Of a stretch of 64,000 nucleotides of DNA, positions 22,202-36,069 are shown piece by piece. Numbering within the stretch: position 1 is the first letter of the stretch; each line of letters starts with the position of its first letter. A model generated the notes under the pieces. The model worked only from the letters and a program-made list of their open reading frames with translations, was not told the origin of the DNA and did no database searches. This DNA comes from Stenotrophomonas maltophilia (GTDB lineage Bacteria > Pseudomonadota > Gammaproteobacteria > Xanthomonadales > Xanthomonadaceae): positions 62,001 to 126,000 of the forward strand of contig NZ_RXLZ01000002.1 of the NCBI RefSeq assembly GCF_003970865.1, read 5' to 3'. A program made the translations under genes and the position numbers.

Positions 22202-24730
22202 TCACCTGGGCAACGCAAACGCCATCACGTAATCGCCGTTCGGGGTTTCCATGAAATGGTGGCCGCCGGCCATGATCACCACGTACTGGCGCCCGCCCTG
22301 CTCGTACACCATCGGGTTGGCCTGGCCGCCCGCGGGCAGCTTGGCGTGCCACAGTTCCTTGCCGGTCTTCAGGTCGATGGCACGCAGCAGGTCATCGGTG
22401 GCGGCAGCGATGAAGATCAGGCCGCTGGCGGTCACCACCGAACCGCCATTGTTCGGCGTGCCGATCTCGATCGGCAGGCCGGAGCGGATGCCGAATGGTC
22501 CGTTGCCGCGCGCACTGCCGAACGGACGGTCCCACAGCAACTTACCGGTGCGCAGGTCGATGGCACGGATGCCGCCGTAGGGCGGCTGCTTGCACAGCAG
22601 GCCGGTGAAAGGCAACCGCCAGCCGGCGTTGACCTGGATGCCATACGGCGTGCCCACCTGCGGGTCGCCCGCGCCTTCTGCACCGCCTTTGTCGAACCGG
22701 ATCTTCTCGCGTGGCAGCCAGCCCAACCGGTCGGCCTCGGCACGTGGCACCAACCGGTTGTAGTTGGGCATGTCGTTGTAGTTGGCCACGATCACGCCGC
22801 GGCGCGTGTCGATGGACACGCTGCCCCAGTCCGAGCCGCCGTTGTAGCCGGGGTACTCGATGGAATGGCGCTCGCTGCTCGGCGGCGTATAGAAACCTTC
22901 GTAGTACGCCTTGCGGAACTGGATGCGGCAGACCAGCTGGTCGATCGGGGTGATGCCCCACATGTCACGCTCGGTCAGGTCATGTTCGCGACGCAGCGTG
23001 TGGTACAGCGAAAACAGCTGGGTGGGTGAACGCTGCTCGGGTTCGACGCCGCCCACCGGTACCTTGCGCTCTTCGGCCGCGGTCAGAAGCTGGCCGTTGC
23101 GGCGATCGAGGATATAGAGGTCGCCCTGCTTGGTCGGCAGCAGGATCGCCGGCACCTTGCCCGCCGCCGTCGGGTAGTCGATCAGGCTGGCCTGCGAACC
23201 CAGGTCGTAGTCCCACACATCCTTGCGCACGGCCTGGAAATGCCAGACCGGCTTGCCGGTGGCCACGTCGATCGCCACCAGCGAGGTTGCATAGCGGTTC
23301 TGGTTCTCCGTGCGCGAGCCACTCCAGTAGTCGCCCGCGGCATTGCCCAGCGGCAGGTAGACCAGCCCCAGTGCTTCATCACCGGTGGCGGTGGTCCACA
23401 TGTTGGGCGTGCCGCGCGTGTAGGTCTGCTCGCGCGGCGGCAAGCCGCTGCGCTCGGGCTGGTCCATGTCCCACGCCCAGCGCAGCTTGCCGGTGATGGC
23501 GTCGTAGGCCTGGATCACGCCCGAGGGCGCATCGCGGCGCTGCCCATCCAGCACCTGATGACCGGTCACGATCACGCCGCGCACAATGGCCGGCGGCGAG
23601 TTGATCGACACGTAACCCGGTGGCACCTCGCCCATGCCCAGGGTGATGTCGACCTGGCCGTTGTTGCCGAAATTCGCGCAGGGGCGGCCGCTGTCCGCGT
23701 CCACCGCGATGATGCGACCGTCCAGCGTGCCTTCGATGATGCGCGCCCAGCACGCCGGTCGACTGCCCGGTGCAGCACTGCGGGTGACGCTGGGCGGCGG
23801 CTCCGGCAGCGCCAGATCAGCGGCGACATCGGCCAATGCCGCATCGGCAATGGTCGGCGTGCTGGGCTGCTCGTAATAGCTCACACCACGACAGGCAGCG
23901 GTATAGGGAATCGAAGCATCCTTTACCTTTGGATCGAACCGCCACAGTTCCTTGCCGCTGGCAGCATCAAGCGCGATCAGGCGATTGCGCGCGGTGCACA
24001 GGTACAGTCGATCGCCGATCTTCAGCGGGGTAGTTTCCGCGCCCCAGCGCTTCTTCGGCATATCGCCGGTACGGAACTGCCAGGCCGGCTGCAACGTGGC
24101 CACATTGGCCGGGGTGATCCGCTGCAGCGGCGAATAGCGGGTGGCCGCATTGCTGCGGCCCCACGCCGGCCAGTCGCCCTCGGCGGGCTGGTCAGCCGGC
24201 TGCAGGCCCGTGGTATCGCGCGTAGGTTCCAGTCCGGCGCTGACCGCGCCTTCCGGGAACGGCTGATGCCCATCCACTTCACCATGCGGCGCAAAGGCCA
24301 GGCCGAAGGCGGCCACGAACACCAGCATCAGCACGCCCGCCACGCTGCGCGACAAGCGCTTGGAGACCGGCTCGTGCAGGGTGGGCGCCAGCAAGGCCAG
24401 CACGATGCCCAGCGCGGTCACCAGGCCCAGCCGCGGCACCCAGCGCCAGTAGTCGCTGCCCGACTCCCACCAGGTCCACAGCAGCGTACCGGTGAATACC
24501 AGCGCATACAGCAATGCACCGCTGCGGCGGTTGCCGAGCAACAGGATGCCGCTGGCCAGCAGGCCGAGCCCGGCGACGGCGTAGTACGCCGAGCCGCCAA
24601 GGCTGAGCAGCCACGCACCGAGCCCGCCGATGACCAGGCCGAGCACGACCAGCAGCAGCGACAGCACGGTGACAAGGGGATGCCGGGAGGCGCGGACGGG
24701 AGCAGGAGCGGACTGCGGCGTGGCGGACAT
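22202..24730 (-). CDS. gcd: Membrane-bound PQQ-dependent glucose dehydrogenase family
   Basis: 842 residues. The N-terminal ~150 residues contain about five transmembrane helices (LVTVLSLLLVVLGLVIGGL, YAVAGLGLLASGILLLG and others); the rest is the periplasmic eight-bladed propeller with tryptophan-docking repeats (GDWPAWGRSNAATRYSPL, ASGKELWRFDPKV, GKLLWDRPFGSARG). This matches the glucose/quinate/shikimate family that oxidises sugars or cyclitols in the periplasm and passes electrons to ubiquinone, using PQQ and calcium. Glucose is the commonest substrate, but quinate or another polyol cannot be excluded. No PQQ synthesis genes are in the window. It is downstream of gyrA beyond a strong hairpin. 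Confidence 0.9.
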   Translation of the reverse strand: MSATPQSAPAPVRASRHPLVTVLSLLLVVLGLVIGGLGAWLLSLGGSAYYAVAGLGLLASGILLLGNRRSGALLYALVFTGTLLWTWWESGSDYWRWVPRLGLVTALGIVLALLAPTLHEPVSKRLSRSVAGVLMLVFVAAFGLAFAPHGEVDGHQPFPEGAVSAGLEPTRDTTGLQPADQPAEGDWPAWGRSNAATRYSPLQRITPANVATLQPAWQFRTGDMPKKRWGAETTPLKIGDRLYLCTARNRLIALDAASGKELWRFDPKVKDASIPYTAACRGVSYYEQPSTPTIADAALADVAADLALPEPPPSVTRSAAPGSRPACWARIIEGTLDGRIIAVDADSGRPCANFGNNGQVDITLGMGEVPPGYVSINSPPAIVRGVIVTGHQVLDGQRRDAPSGVIQAYDAITGKLRWAWDMDQPERSGLPPREQTYTRGTPNMWTTATGDEALGLVYLPLGNAAGDYWSGSRTENQNRYATSLVAIDVATGKPVWHFQAVRKDVWDYDLGSQASLIDYPTAAGKVPAILLPTKQGDLYILDRRNGQLLTAAEERKVPVGGVEPEQRSPTQLFSLYHTLRREHDLTERDMWGITPIDQLVCRIQFRKAYYEGFYTPPSSERHSIEYPGYNGGSDWGSVSIDTRRGVIVANYNDMPNYNRLVPRAEADRLGWLPREKIRFDKGGAEGAGDPQVGTPYGIQVNAGWRLPFTGLLCKQPPYGGIRAIDLRTGKLLWDRPFGSARGNGPFGIRSGLPIEIGTPNNGGSVVTASGLIFIAAATDDLLRAIDLKTGKELWHAKLPAGGQANPMVYEQGGRQYVVIMAGGHHFMETPNGDYVMAFALPR

Positions 24731-24807
24731 CGTCGATCTCCGGGGGCAGCATGCGCTGTTATCCCACCGCCTGCGTGAAGCGCGCGCGCATGTGTGGCAT
24801 CCGGATA

Positions 24808-24838
24808 CGACGACGCCGGCACAGGGCCGGCGTCGTCG
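24808..24838 (-). terminator. Strong hairpin downstream of gyrA
   Basis: CGACGACGCCGGC and GCCGGCGTCGTCG form a perfect 13-bp stem with a 5-base loop, 23 bases past the gyrA stop. No T run follows, so it may stabilise the gyrA 3' end or act as a weak terminator. Confidence 0.6.
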
Positions 24839-24861
24839 GGTACCTCAGGCTCGCGGCAGGA

Positions 24862-27576
<2,715 letters not shown>

Positions 27577-27652
27577 TCGGGTTCCGTTGTCTGGTAGCGG
27601 TCCAGTCCGGCGCAGCCCTCTGCGGGAGGGGGTCGCGCCGGAACCTCGATTC

Positions 27653-27679
27653 AACCTGTGGATACTACCACAACAGGCC
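27653..27679. promoter_or_regulatory. Inverted repeat upstream of gyrA
   Basis: On the minus strand CCTGTTGTGG-TAGTAT-CCACAGG, an imperfect stem around an AT-rich centre, about 85 bases upstream of the gyrA start. TAGTAT could be a -10 element, though no good -35 is seen at the right distance. It may be a supercoiling-sensitive promoter element (inference). Confidence 0.35.
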
Positions 27680-27734
27680 GTTTTCCGCCTCCCTTTACAG
27701 GGATTTTACCGGCACAAATCAGGAACTTAGGGGG

Positions 27735-27762
27735 TTGCCGGCCAGCGGCCGGCACTGCCGGG
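27735..27762. repeat. GTAG-type palindrome remnant
   Basis: TTGCCGGCCAGCGGCCGGCACTGCC resembles one arm set of the repeats at 54793-54867 but lacks a clear GTAG head. It lies between mtnA and gyrA. Confidence 0.6.
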
Positions 27763-27794
27763 GGCGGAGGTCACGTTGCCCCCTCCCCTGCGCC

Positions 27795-28859
27795 TCAACC
27801 GCCGAAGGCGGCGCGCATGTTCCCGGCGGTCGGGTTCAGGATCACCCCGCGCTCGGTCACGATGGCATCGATCAGTTCACCCGGAGTGACGTCGAACACC
27901 GGGTTCCAGGCGGCAATGCCTTCGGCCACGGTGCGGGTCCCGCCCACGCCATACAGCTCGCCCGGGTCGCGCTGCTCGATCTCGATCTGGCTGCCGTCCA
28001 CGGTGTCCATGTCCACGGTCGAGGACGGCGCCACCACCATGAACTTGACCCCGTGGTGGCGGGCGGCGATGGCCAGCTGATAGGTGCCGATCTTGTTGGC
28101 GGTATCGCCATTGGCACAGATGCGGTCCGCACCGACGATCACCCACTGCACAGCGCCGGTCTTCATCAGGTGCGAGGCTGCCGAATCGGCGATCAGGGTG
28201 GCATCGATGCCATCCTGCTGCAGCTCCCACACGGTCAGCCGTGCGCCCTGCAGCCACGGCCGGGTCTCGCCGGCGAAGACCCGGGCGATGCGGTGCTGGG
28301 CCATGCCGGCGCGGATCACGCCCAGCGCCGTGCCGAAGCCAGCGGTGGCCAGTGAGCCGGTGTTGCAGTGGGTCAGCACGCCGCTGCCGGCCTCGATCAG
28401 GCCCGCACCCAGCGCACCCATGTGGCGATTGGCAGCCAGGTCTTCCTCGGCGATGGCCTGCGCCTCCGCCTCCAGCAACGCCTTCCAGTCTGCACCAGCG
28501 GCGTTCAGGCAACGACGCATGCGCGCCAGCGCCCAGGCCAGGTTGACGGCGGTCGGGCGCGATGCGTTCAGGCGCTGCAGCGCCGGCTCCAACTGCTGAA
28601 GCGCATGCGCGCCATCAGCGGCCTGCACGTCCCGTGCCGCCAGCACCACACCCCAGGCTGCGGCAATGCCGATGGCCGGCGCGCCACGCACGGTCAGTGC
28701 GTGGATGGCGCTGGCAACGTCGTCACTGTCATGGCAGACCACGTGCTCGACCACGAACGGCAGCTTGCGCTGGTCGAGCAGTTGCAGGGCATCACCGGTC
28801 CAGAGGATCGGGCGGATGTGGTCGTAACGGGCGTAGTCGATGTCGGAGGCAGTGTTCAT
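27795..28859 (-). CDS. mtnA: S-methyl-5-thioribose-1-phosphate isomerase
   Basis: 354 residues from ATG 28859. MtnA converts methylthioribose-1-phosphate to methylthioribulose-1-phosphate in the methionine salvage pathway. Conserved blocks are [15 protein letters not shown], the catalytic-cysteine segment [15 protein letters not shown], and [22 protein letters not shown], which carries the catalytic Asp. It is related to eIF2B subunits, but length and motifs fit MtnA. No other salvage gene is adjacent. The open frame upstream of 28859 overlaps the DUF3011 gene and is rejected as start. Confidence 0.96.
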   Translation of the reverse strand: MNTASDIDYARYDHIRPILWTGDALQLLDQRKLPFVVEHVVCHDSDDVASAIHALTVRGAPAIGIAAAWGVVLAARDVQAADGAHALQQLEPALQRLNASRPTAVNLAWALARMRRCLNAAGADWKALLEAEAQAIAEEDLAANRHMGALGAGLIEAGSGVLTHCNTGSLATAGFGTALGVIRAGMAQHRIARVFAGETRPWLQGARLTVWELQQDGIDATLIADSAASHLMKTGAVQWVIVGADRICANGDTANKIGTYQLAIAARHHGVKFMVVAPSSTVDMDTVDGSQIEIEQRDPGELYGVGGTRTVAEGIAAWNPVFDVTPGELIDAIVTERGVILNPTAGNMRAAFGG

Positions 28860-28906
28860 GGGCCCATTGTAGGGCCACGCCCCGCGTGGTTGGAGCCTGC
28901 CCGGGC

Positions 28907-29635
28907 TCAATTCACCGAGAATTCGGCGCGGCAGCCGCCGTCCACCCAGATCCCGTTGCGGCTCCAGCCCCAGGTGTTGCCTTCCTCGCACGGGGTGCTG
29001 GACAGCTGTTCGGTGACGACCGCGCCGACCGAAATACTCGCGCCACAGAAGCGGCGCTTCTTCGACTTCGACTCGCAGGTCAGGCGGCGCGGCACGTCGA
29101 CAAAACGCCCGTCCTCGTCAGCCACTTCGAAATCGCCCTGGCAACCACGGCTGGTCCAGACTTCATTGCGCTTGTAGCCCCAGCCCTGCCCTTCGCGGCA
29201 CGGCAGCACCGACAGCTGGCGCAGCAGGCGCACCGGCGCCCCGTCCAGACGCACCGGGCAACTCTGCGGGCGGCCATTGGATTCGCAGCGCACCACACGG
29301 CGGACCAGTCGCTTGCCTTCCGTTGCCGCAGGCGCTGCACCCTCCGCAGGACGCGCACGGAACTCGGCGCGGCAGCCCAGGGTGACCCACACGCCACTGC
29401 GGTCGGTGCCCCACTCACTGCCACGGATGCAGCTGTTGCTGGACAGCTGGCGCACAAGGTCGATGCCATTGCTGACGTCGATATCGCAATGCACCCAGCC
29501 CATGTCGCGCGATTCGCAGGTCACCACTTCGCCGTCATAGCCCGCCTGCTGGGCCGACGCCGATGACGGCAGCCAGGCACCCCATAGCGCGATGGAGTAC
29601 ACCGGTGCAGCGACAACCGCAAACCACTTGACCAA
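28907..29635 (-). CDS. Secreted DUF3011 repeat protein
   Basis: About 242 residues if translation starts at the TTG at 29635, just after GGGGAAGG; no ATG suits the signal peptide [21 protein letters not shown]...ASAQQ. The mature protein has three DUF3011 units, each with a CES/CESx opening, a CPV/CDI-type second Cys, a QLSxxxC segment and a WxxxGCxxxF end ([32 protein letters not shown]). Even cysteine counts per unit suggest disulphides in the periplasm. Function of the family is unknown. Start codon is uncertain. Confidence 0.75.
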   Translation of the reverse strand: MVKWFAVVAAPVYSIALWGAWLPSSASAQQAGYDGEVVTCESRDMGWVHCDIDVSNGIDLVRQLSSNSCIRGSEWGTDRSGVWVTLGCRAEFRARPAEGAAPAATEGKRLVRRVVRCESNGRPQSCPVRLDGAPVRLLRQLSVLPCREGQGWGYKRNEVWTSRGCQGDFEVADEDGRFVDVPRRLTCESKSKKRRFCGASISVGAVVTEQLSSTPCEEGNTWGWSRNGIWVDGGCRAEFSVN

Positions 29636-29777
29636 AGCCTTCCCCAGCAGGAATGGATGAACTGCGTGCCAGTGTCCGGCATCTGCCGTGATAAGAGCAT
29701 CATCCTGCTTACCGAAGCAAGCGCAAAAACGCGGAATTCCGTTCAGTCTTCGATGTTCAGGAACGTGCGCACCGCGC

Positions 29778-30734
29778 TCACGCGTGGGCGAAGTCGTAGG
29801 CCAGCACATCAGCGATACGCGGCGTGCGGTTCATCGCCATCAACAACCGATCGACCCCCACCGCCACGCCGGCGCAGGCAGGCATCGACGGCAACGCCGA
29901 CAGCAGCGCCTCATCCACGGCCGGTTGCACCTGCCCACGCTCATGGCGGCGCTGCAAATCGCGCTGGAATCGCACACGCTGTTCGTGCGCGTCGTTCAGT
30001 TCGTGATAGCCGTTGGCCAGTTCCACCGCGCCCAGGTACAGCTCGAAACGCTCGGCCAGCGGCGGCGTGCCGGCACGGATACGTGCCAATGCGGCCTGGC
30101 TGGCGGGCCAGTCGTGGACCACGGTCATCACCGCGTCATCGAAATGCGGCTGGATATGATGGGTCATCAACAGGTCCAGCCAGTCATCGCGGGTCAGCCC
30201 GACCGGGTCGATATGCACCTCGCCCAGCGCGGCACGCAGCGCGGCCTCATCGGCATCGAACGGATCCACGCCCACGTACTGCTGGAACAGCTCGCGGTAG
30301 CTGAGCACACGCAGCGTCGCACTGCGCCCGACCAGCGCCAGCGCCATGCCTACCAACTCGGCGGTTTCCTGCACCAGGCGGTGGTGGTCCCAACCGACCC
30401 GGTACCACTCCAGCATGGTGAATTCCGGGTTATGGCGGCCGCCGGCCTCGCCATTGCGGAACACCCGGCCCAGTTCGTAACAGTCGCCCACGCCCGCCGC
30501 CAGCAGGCGCTTGAGCGGATATTCCGGCGAGGTGCGCAGCCAGCGGCGGCGTCCGCCGGCATCGACATGGCCGGTGAAATCGGTATGGAAGCTGTCGATG
30601 TTCGGCTCGGTGTTGCCGGCCACCGACAGGATCGGCGTCTCCACCTCCAGCACATCGCGCTCGGCGAAGAAGCGGCGCACCAGCGCATTGAGCGCGGCAC
30701 GCTGCTGCAGCGTGCGCAGCAGAGCCTCGCTCAC
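29778..30734 (-). CDS. epmA: Elongation factor P--(R)-beta-lysine ligase
   Basis: 318 residues. A class II lysyl-tRNA-synthetase paralogue without the anticodon-binding domain (GenX/PoxA). It attaches (R)-beta-lysine to a conserved lysine of elongation factor P, which helps ribosomes through polyproline stretches. Motifs seen: VETPILSVAGNTEPNI, the class II motif 2 FRNGEAGGRHNPEFTMLEWY, and motif 3 GVAVGVDRLLMAMNR. The start is a GTG that overlaps the TGA of the upstream acetyltransferase gene (GTGA), so the two are translationally coupled. Neither efp nor epmB is in this window. Confidence 0.95.
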   Translation of the reverse strand: MSEALLRTLQQRAALNALVRRFFAERDVLEVETPILSVAGNTEPNIDSFHTDFTGHVDAGGRRRWLRTSPEYPLKRLLAAGVGDCYELGRVFRNGEAGGRHNPEFTMLEWYRVGWDHHRLVQETAELVGMALALVGRSATLRVLSYRELFQQYVGVDPFDADEAALRAALGEVHIDPVGLTRDDWLDLLMTHHIQPHFDDAVMTVVHDWPASQAALARIRAGTPPLAERFELYLGAVELANGYHELNDAHEQRVRFQRDLQRRHERGQVQPAVDEALLSALPSMPACAGVAVGVDRLLMAMNRTPRIADVLAYDFAHA

Positions 30735-31216
30735 AGGATGCCCTCCGGGCGCGGATGGTCCAGCGGCAGGGTCAGCAGGTCACGGGTGTCGTCGATATAA
30801 CCGCTGGCCAGGTACAGGCGCCGTGCCAGTTCGTTGTGGTGGTTCACTTCCAGGCGCAGGCGGCTGACGCCACGGCCGCGTGCCCGCTGTTCGCAGATGG
30901 CCAGCGCCTGCTTGCCGCGGCCACGACCACGCGCACGATGGCTCAGGTACAGCTCGTCCAGCAGCATGAAGTGGCCGCCCTGCTCCAGGCTGAAGCCCAT
31001 CGCGATCACTGCGTAGCCGACCACCTCGGCCGCCTCGTCCAGCCACAGCAGCACCTCGCCATTGCGCGGGTCGGCCAGCAGCGCATCCACACCACGACGC
31101 ACGCGCGCGTCGTCGAAATCGATCATGTCTTCGGCGTAGAACTCGCGCATCAACGCGATCAACAGTTCTTCGTCGGCACGGGTGGCCAGGCGGAAATCCA
31201 GCGGAGCGGTCTGCAT
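30731..31216 (-). CDS. GNAT-family N-acetyltransferase
   Basis: 161 residues from ATG 31216 (AAAGGAA six bases upstream); the frame extends into ligA antisense and that part is not real. GNAT fold: MLLDELYLSHRARGRGRGKQAL contains the acetyl-CoA-binding R-x-x-G-x-G loop, followed by CEQRARGRGVSRLRLEV and the late NELARRLYLASGYI. Substrate is unknown. It sits between ligA and epmA with a 4-base overlap to epmA, so ligA, this gene and epmA may form one transcript. Confidence 0.9.
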   Translation of the reverse strand: MQTAPLDFRLATRADEELLIALMREFYAEDMIDFDDARVRRGVDALLADPRNGEVLLWLDEAAEVVGYAVIAMGFSLEQGGHFMLLDELYLSHRARGRGRGKQALAICEQRARGRGVSRLRLEVNHHNELARRLYLASGYIDDTRDLLTLPLDHPRPEGIL

Positions 31217-31265
31217 CGGTGTTCCTTTGTCTTTCATGCCGGGCGCGAGGCACCCGGCGGGGTCA

Positions 31266-33764
<2,499 letters not shown>

Positions 33765-33814
33765 CTACCGCGCCCGGCCGTCAGGCCCTGTAACGCCCCC
33801 GCCCTTGTAACGTC

Positions 33815-33999
33815 GAGCTTGCTCGACGGGCGCTCCCCCGCTCCGGTAGGTGCCAACCTTCCCTCCCGCTGGTGCCAACCTTCTCCCCCGCTCCGGTGCC
33901 AACCTTCTCCCCCGCTCCGGTGCCAACCTTCTCCCCCCGCTCCGGTAGGTGCCAACCTTGGTTGGCATGTCTGTAGTCGAGCATGGCTCGACGCTACAA
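33815..33999. repeat. SMAG elements with an internal tandem expansion
   Basis: The outer elements are CGTCGAGCTTGCTCGACG on the left and TAGTCGAGCATGGCTCGACGCTAC on the right. Between them five copies of a unit containing GGTGCCAACCTT begin at 33851, 33873, 33897, 33921 and 33950 (spacing 22, 24, 24 and 29 bases), separated by CTCCCCCGCTCC. The last copy is completed into a hairpin by GGTTGGCA. This fills the 334-base gap between ligA and the aminotransferase gene; no gene is seen in it. Chance frames through the array encode short peptide repeats and are not credible. Confidence 0.8.
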
Positions 34000-34065
34000 A
34001 AAGCAGCTTGCCGCCCACCCTCACCGGCGCTAGCGTGCGACGGTCTGCCCTTCGGAATCCTGCCC

Positions 34066-35190
34066 GTGACCCTGCCAGCTTCCCGTCGACGCTTCCTGCA
34101 ACTGGCCGGTGCCGGCCTCGCCGTCGCCGGCAGCGGGCTGCCGCAGCTTGGCCATGCCCAACCCGCGACGGCCGCCGCTCCCGCCCCCGCCGAAGGTGCG
34201 GTGCTGCTGAATTTCAACGAATGCCCCTACGGCCCCTCGCCCGCAGCCCAGCAGGCGGCACGCGACAGCATCGCCGGTTGCGGCCGCTACCGTTTCGCGC
34301 TGGCCGGTCAGGTGCGCGACGCCTTCATCGAACAGGCACGCATTCCGGCTGATCACGTGCGGCTCTATCCGGGTTCCAGCGAACCGCTGAACCGTGCCGC
34401 CGTGCTATGGACCGGCCCGCAGGCGGGACTGGTAGTCGCCGACCCGACCTTCGAGACGCTGGGCGAGGTCGCTGCCGCACACGGTGCGCACGTGCAGAAA
34501 GTGCCATTGCGCGACGACGGCGCACATGACCTGCGCGCGATGGTCGCCGCCGCACACGCGCACCCGACCGGGCTGCTGTATGTGTGCAATCCGAACAACC
34601 CGACCGGCTCGATCAGCCCACCGGATGAGCTGGCCTGGCTGCTGGCCCACAAGCCTGCCTCCACCCGCGTGCTGTTGGACGAAGCCTACCTGCAGTACAG
34701 CGAGCAGCCGAGCCTGATCGCGCAGGTAACGCAGCGCGCTGACCTGATCGTGCTGCGTACGTTCTCCAAGCTGTATGGCATGGCCGGCCTGCGCCTGGGC
34801 GTGGCGGCCGCACATCCGGACCGCCTGCGCGAACTGGCCAACCTGGGCGACAACCCGCTGCCGGTGCCGGCGCTGGCGGCGGCACTGGCCAGCCTGCGCG
34901 ATCCGCAGTTGATTCCACAGCGCCACCTGCAGAATGCCAAGGTGCGGCAGGCCACCATCGCGTGGCTGGGCAAGCGTGGTTTCAGCTGCGTGCCGTCGGA
35001 AGCGAACTGCTTCGTGGTCGACGTCCAGCGCGATGGCAGCGCGTTCGCCAAGGCAATGGCCGACAACGGCGTGGTGATCGGGCGAAGCTGGCCGATCTGG
35101 CCACAGCGCGTGCGCGTGACCGTCGGCACCGAGGACGAGATGGCCGCGTTCCGCCATGCGTTCGCGAAGGTGGCCGGCGTACCGGCCTGA
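34066..35190 (+). CDS. Pyridoxal-phosphate aminotransferase, HisC-like, with Tat signal
   Basis: 374 residues from a GTG at 34066. The N terminus has a twin-arginine signal (PASRRRFLQLAGAGLAVAGSG), so the protein is probably exported. The fold-type I aminotransferase domain resembles histidinol-phosphate aminotransferase: FNECPYGPSP, VCNPNNPTGSI, LLDEAYLQY, and the PLP lysine in LRTFSKLYGMAGLRLG. The true hisC of this organism should lie in a his operon elsewhere, so this is a paralogue of unknown substrate. It is the only plus-strand gene between ligA and zipA and is flanked by repeat arrays, which suggests a later insertion. Confidence 0.88.
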   Translation: MTLPASRRRFLQLAGAGLAVAGSGLPQLGHAQPATAAAPAPAEGAVLLNFNECPYGPSPAAQQAARDSIAGCGRYRFALAGQVRDAFIEQARIPADHVRLYPGSSEPLNRAAVLWTGPQAGLVVADPTFETLGEVAAAHGAHVQKVPLRDDGAHDLRAMVAAAHAHPTGLLYVCNPNNPTGSISPPDELAWLLAHKPASTRVLLDEAYLQYSEQPSLIAQVTQRADLIVLRTFSKLYGMAGLRLGVAAAHPDRLRELANLGDNPLPVPALAAALASLRDPQLIPQRHLQNAKVRQATIAWLGKRGFSCVPSEANCFVVDVQRDGSAFAKAMADNGVVIGRSWPIWPQRVRVTVGTEDEMAAFRHAFAKVAGVPA

Positions 35191-35195
35191 CCCTG

Positions 35196-35279
35196 TTGGT
35201 GGGGGCGAACCTTGGTTCGCCCCATCCACGCATGGCGTGGATCTACTGTTGTGGGTGCCGACCGTCGGTCGGCACGCCA
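35196..35279. repeat. Cluster of three palindromes between aminotransferase and zipA
   Basis: GGGCGAACCTTGGTTCGCCC, then ATCCACGCATGGCGTGGATCTAC, then GTGCCGACCGTCGGTCGGCAC. The middle one ends in CTAC (GTAG on the other strand). They lie between the convergent aminotransferase and zipA genes. Confidence 0.8.
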
Positions 35280-35285
35280 TGGCGC

Positions 35286-36023
35286 TTACCAGCGCGGGGT
35301 CTTGGTCAGCGGCGGGGCCTGGTGCTGGCGGTCGTAGGCACGCAGCTCGTCACGGATGTGCGCGATGCGCTGGCGACCCAGGGCGTTACGGCTGTCATCC
35401 AGCACCACGCCATCCAGCAGTTCGGCCATGCGCTGCACGGTCGGCAGCATCTTCTCCCAGGCGTCCAGCGCGGTCAGCGGCGCCGGCAGGGTCAGGAAGA
35501 AGGCGATGGCCGGGGTCTCCATGGCGCGGATGTTGGCCATGTCGAAGCTGCCCGGCTTCATGATGCTGGCCATCGAGAAGATCGGGCCGCGCTCGGGGTG
35601 GCCTTCGACCAGGCGGTGGAACACGTTCATGTGGCCGAACACCAGGCCGGTCTTCTCGGCCGCCACCACGATGTCCTCACCACGCAGCTGCTCGCCGGCG
35701 CGGGCGGCCACGAACAGCGAGACGATCTTGTCGAAATCCTGGGTGGCGCGCTTGCCGAGATCGCTGGCGCCCGGGTCGGTTTCGCCCAGACCGAGTTCGG
35801 CCTGCTCGCCCTCCGTGCCCATGCCCGGTTCGACGCGGCCATCGGCCACGGTGACGCCGTCTTCGCCCAGCACCGGCTCGCGGCGCTCGCCGCTGGTCGG
35901 TTCCGTGCCTTCCACGCGGCGGCCCTGGGGCTTCTTCTTCGGACGGCCAAACAGGAAGATCGCGGCGATCAACAGCAGGCCGGCGGCCAGGATGCCGATG
36001 CGCAACAGTGCCGTGTCGGACAT
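35286..36023 (-). CDS. zipA: Cell division protein ZipA
   Basis: 245 residues. ZipA tethers FtsZ to the inner membrane and is needed for septal ring assembly in gammaproteobacteria. One N-terminal membrane anchor (LLRIGILAAGLLLIAAIFLFG) leads into a basic patch (RPKKKPQGRR) and a variable acidic linker. The C-terminal FtsZ-binding domain spans about residues 100-235 (IVSLFVAARAGEQLRGED, GHMNVFHRL, SMASIMKPGSFD). The linker is short compared with E. coli ZipA (328 residues). It follows smc by 46 bases on the same strand and is probably co-transcribed. Confidence 0.95.
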   Translation of the reverse strand: MSDTALLRIGILAAGLLLIAAIFLFGRPKKKPQGRRVEGTEPTSGERREPVLGEDGVTVADGRVEPGMGTEGEQAELGLGETDPGASDLGKRATQDFDKIVSLFVAARAGEQLRGEDIVVAAEKTGLVFGHMNVFHRLVEGHPERGPIFSMASIMKPGSFDMANIRAMETPAIAFFLTLPAPLTALDAWEKMLPTVQRMAELLDGVVLDDSRNALGRQRIAHIRDELRAYDRQHQAPPLTKTPRW

Positions 36024-36069
36024 TCGATAGGTTCTCCGGCTAGTTCATTCAGGTAACTAGGATGGCACG

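Noticed and set aside
33846-33967. Possible CRISPR-like array
   Set aside because: Unit spacing of 22-29 bases leaves only about 12 bases between copies, with nearly identical sequence rather than unique spacers, and no cas genes are present.
33765-34217. Minus-strand frames encoding peptide repeats such as GEKVGTGAGEKVGTGAG
   Set aside because: The peptide repetition is a product of the tandem DNA repeat; no ribosome site and overlap with the repeat cluster.
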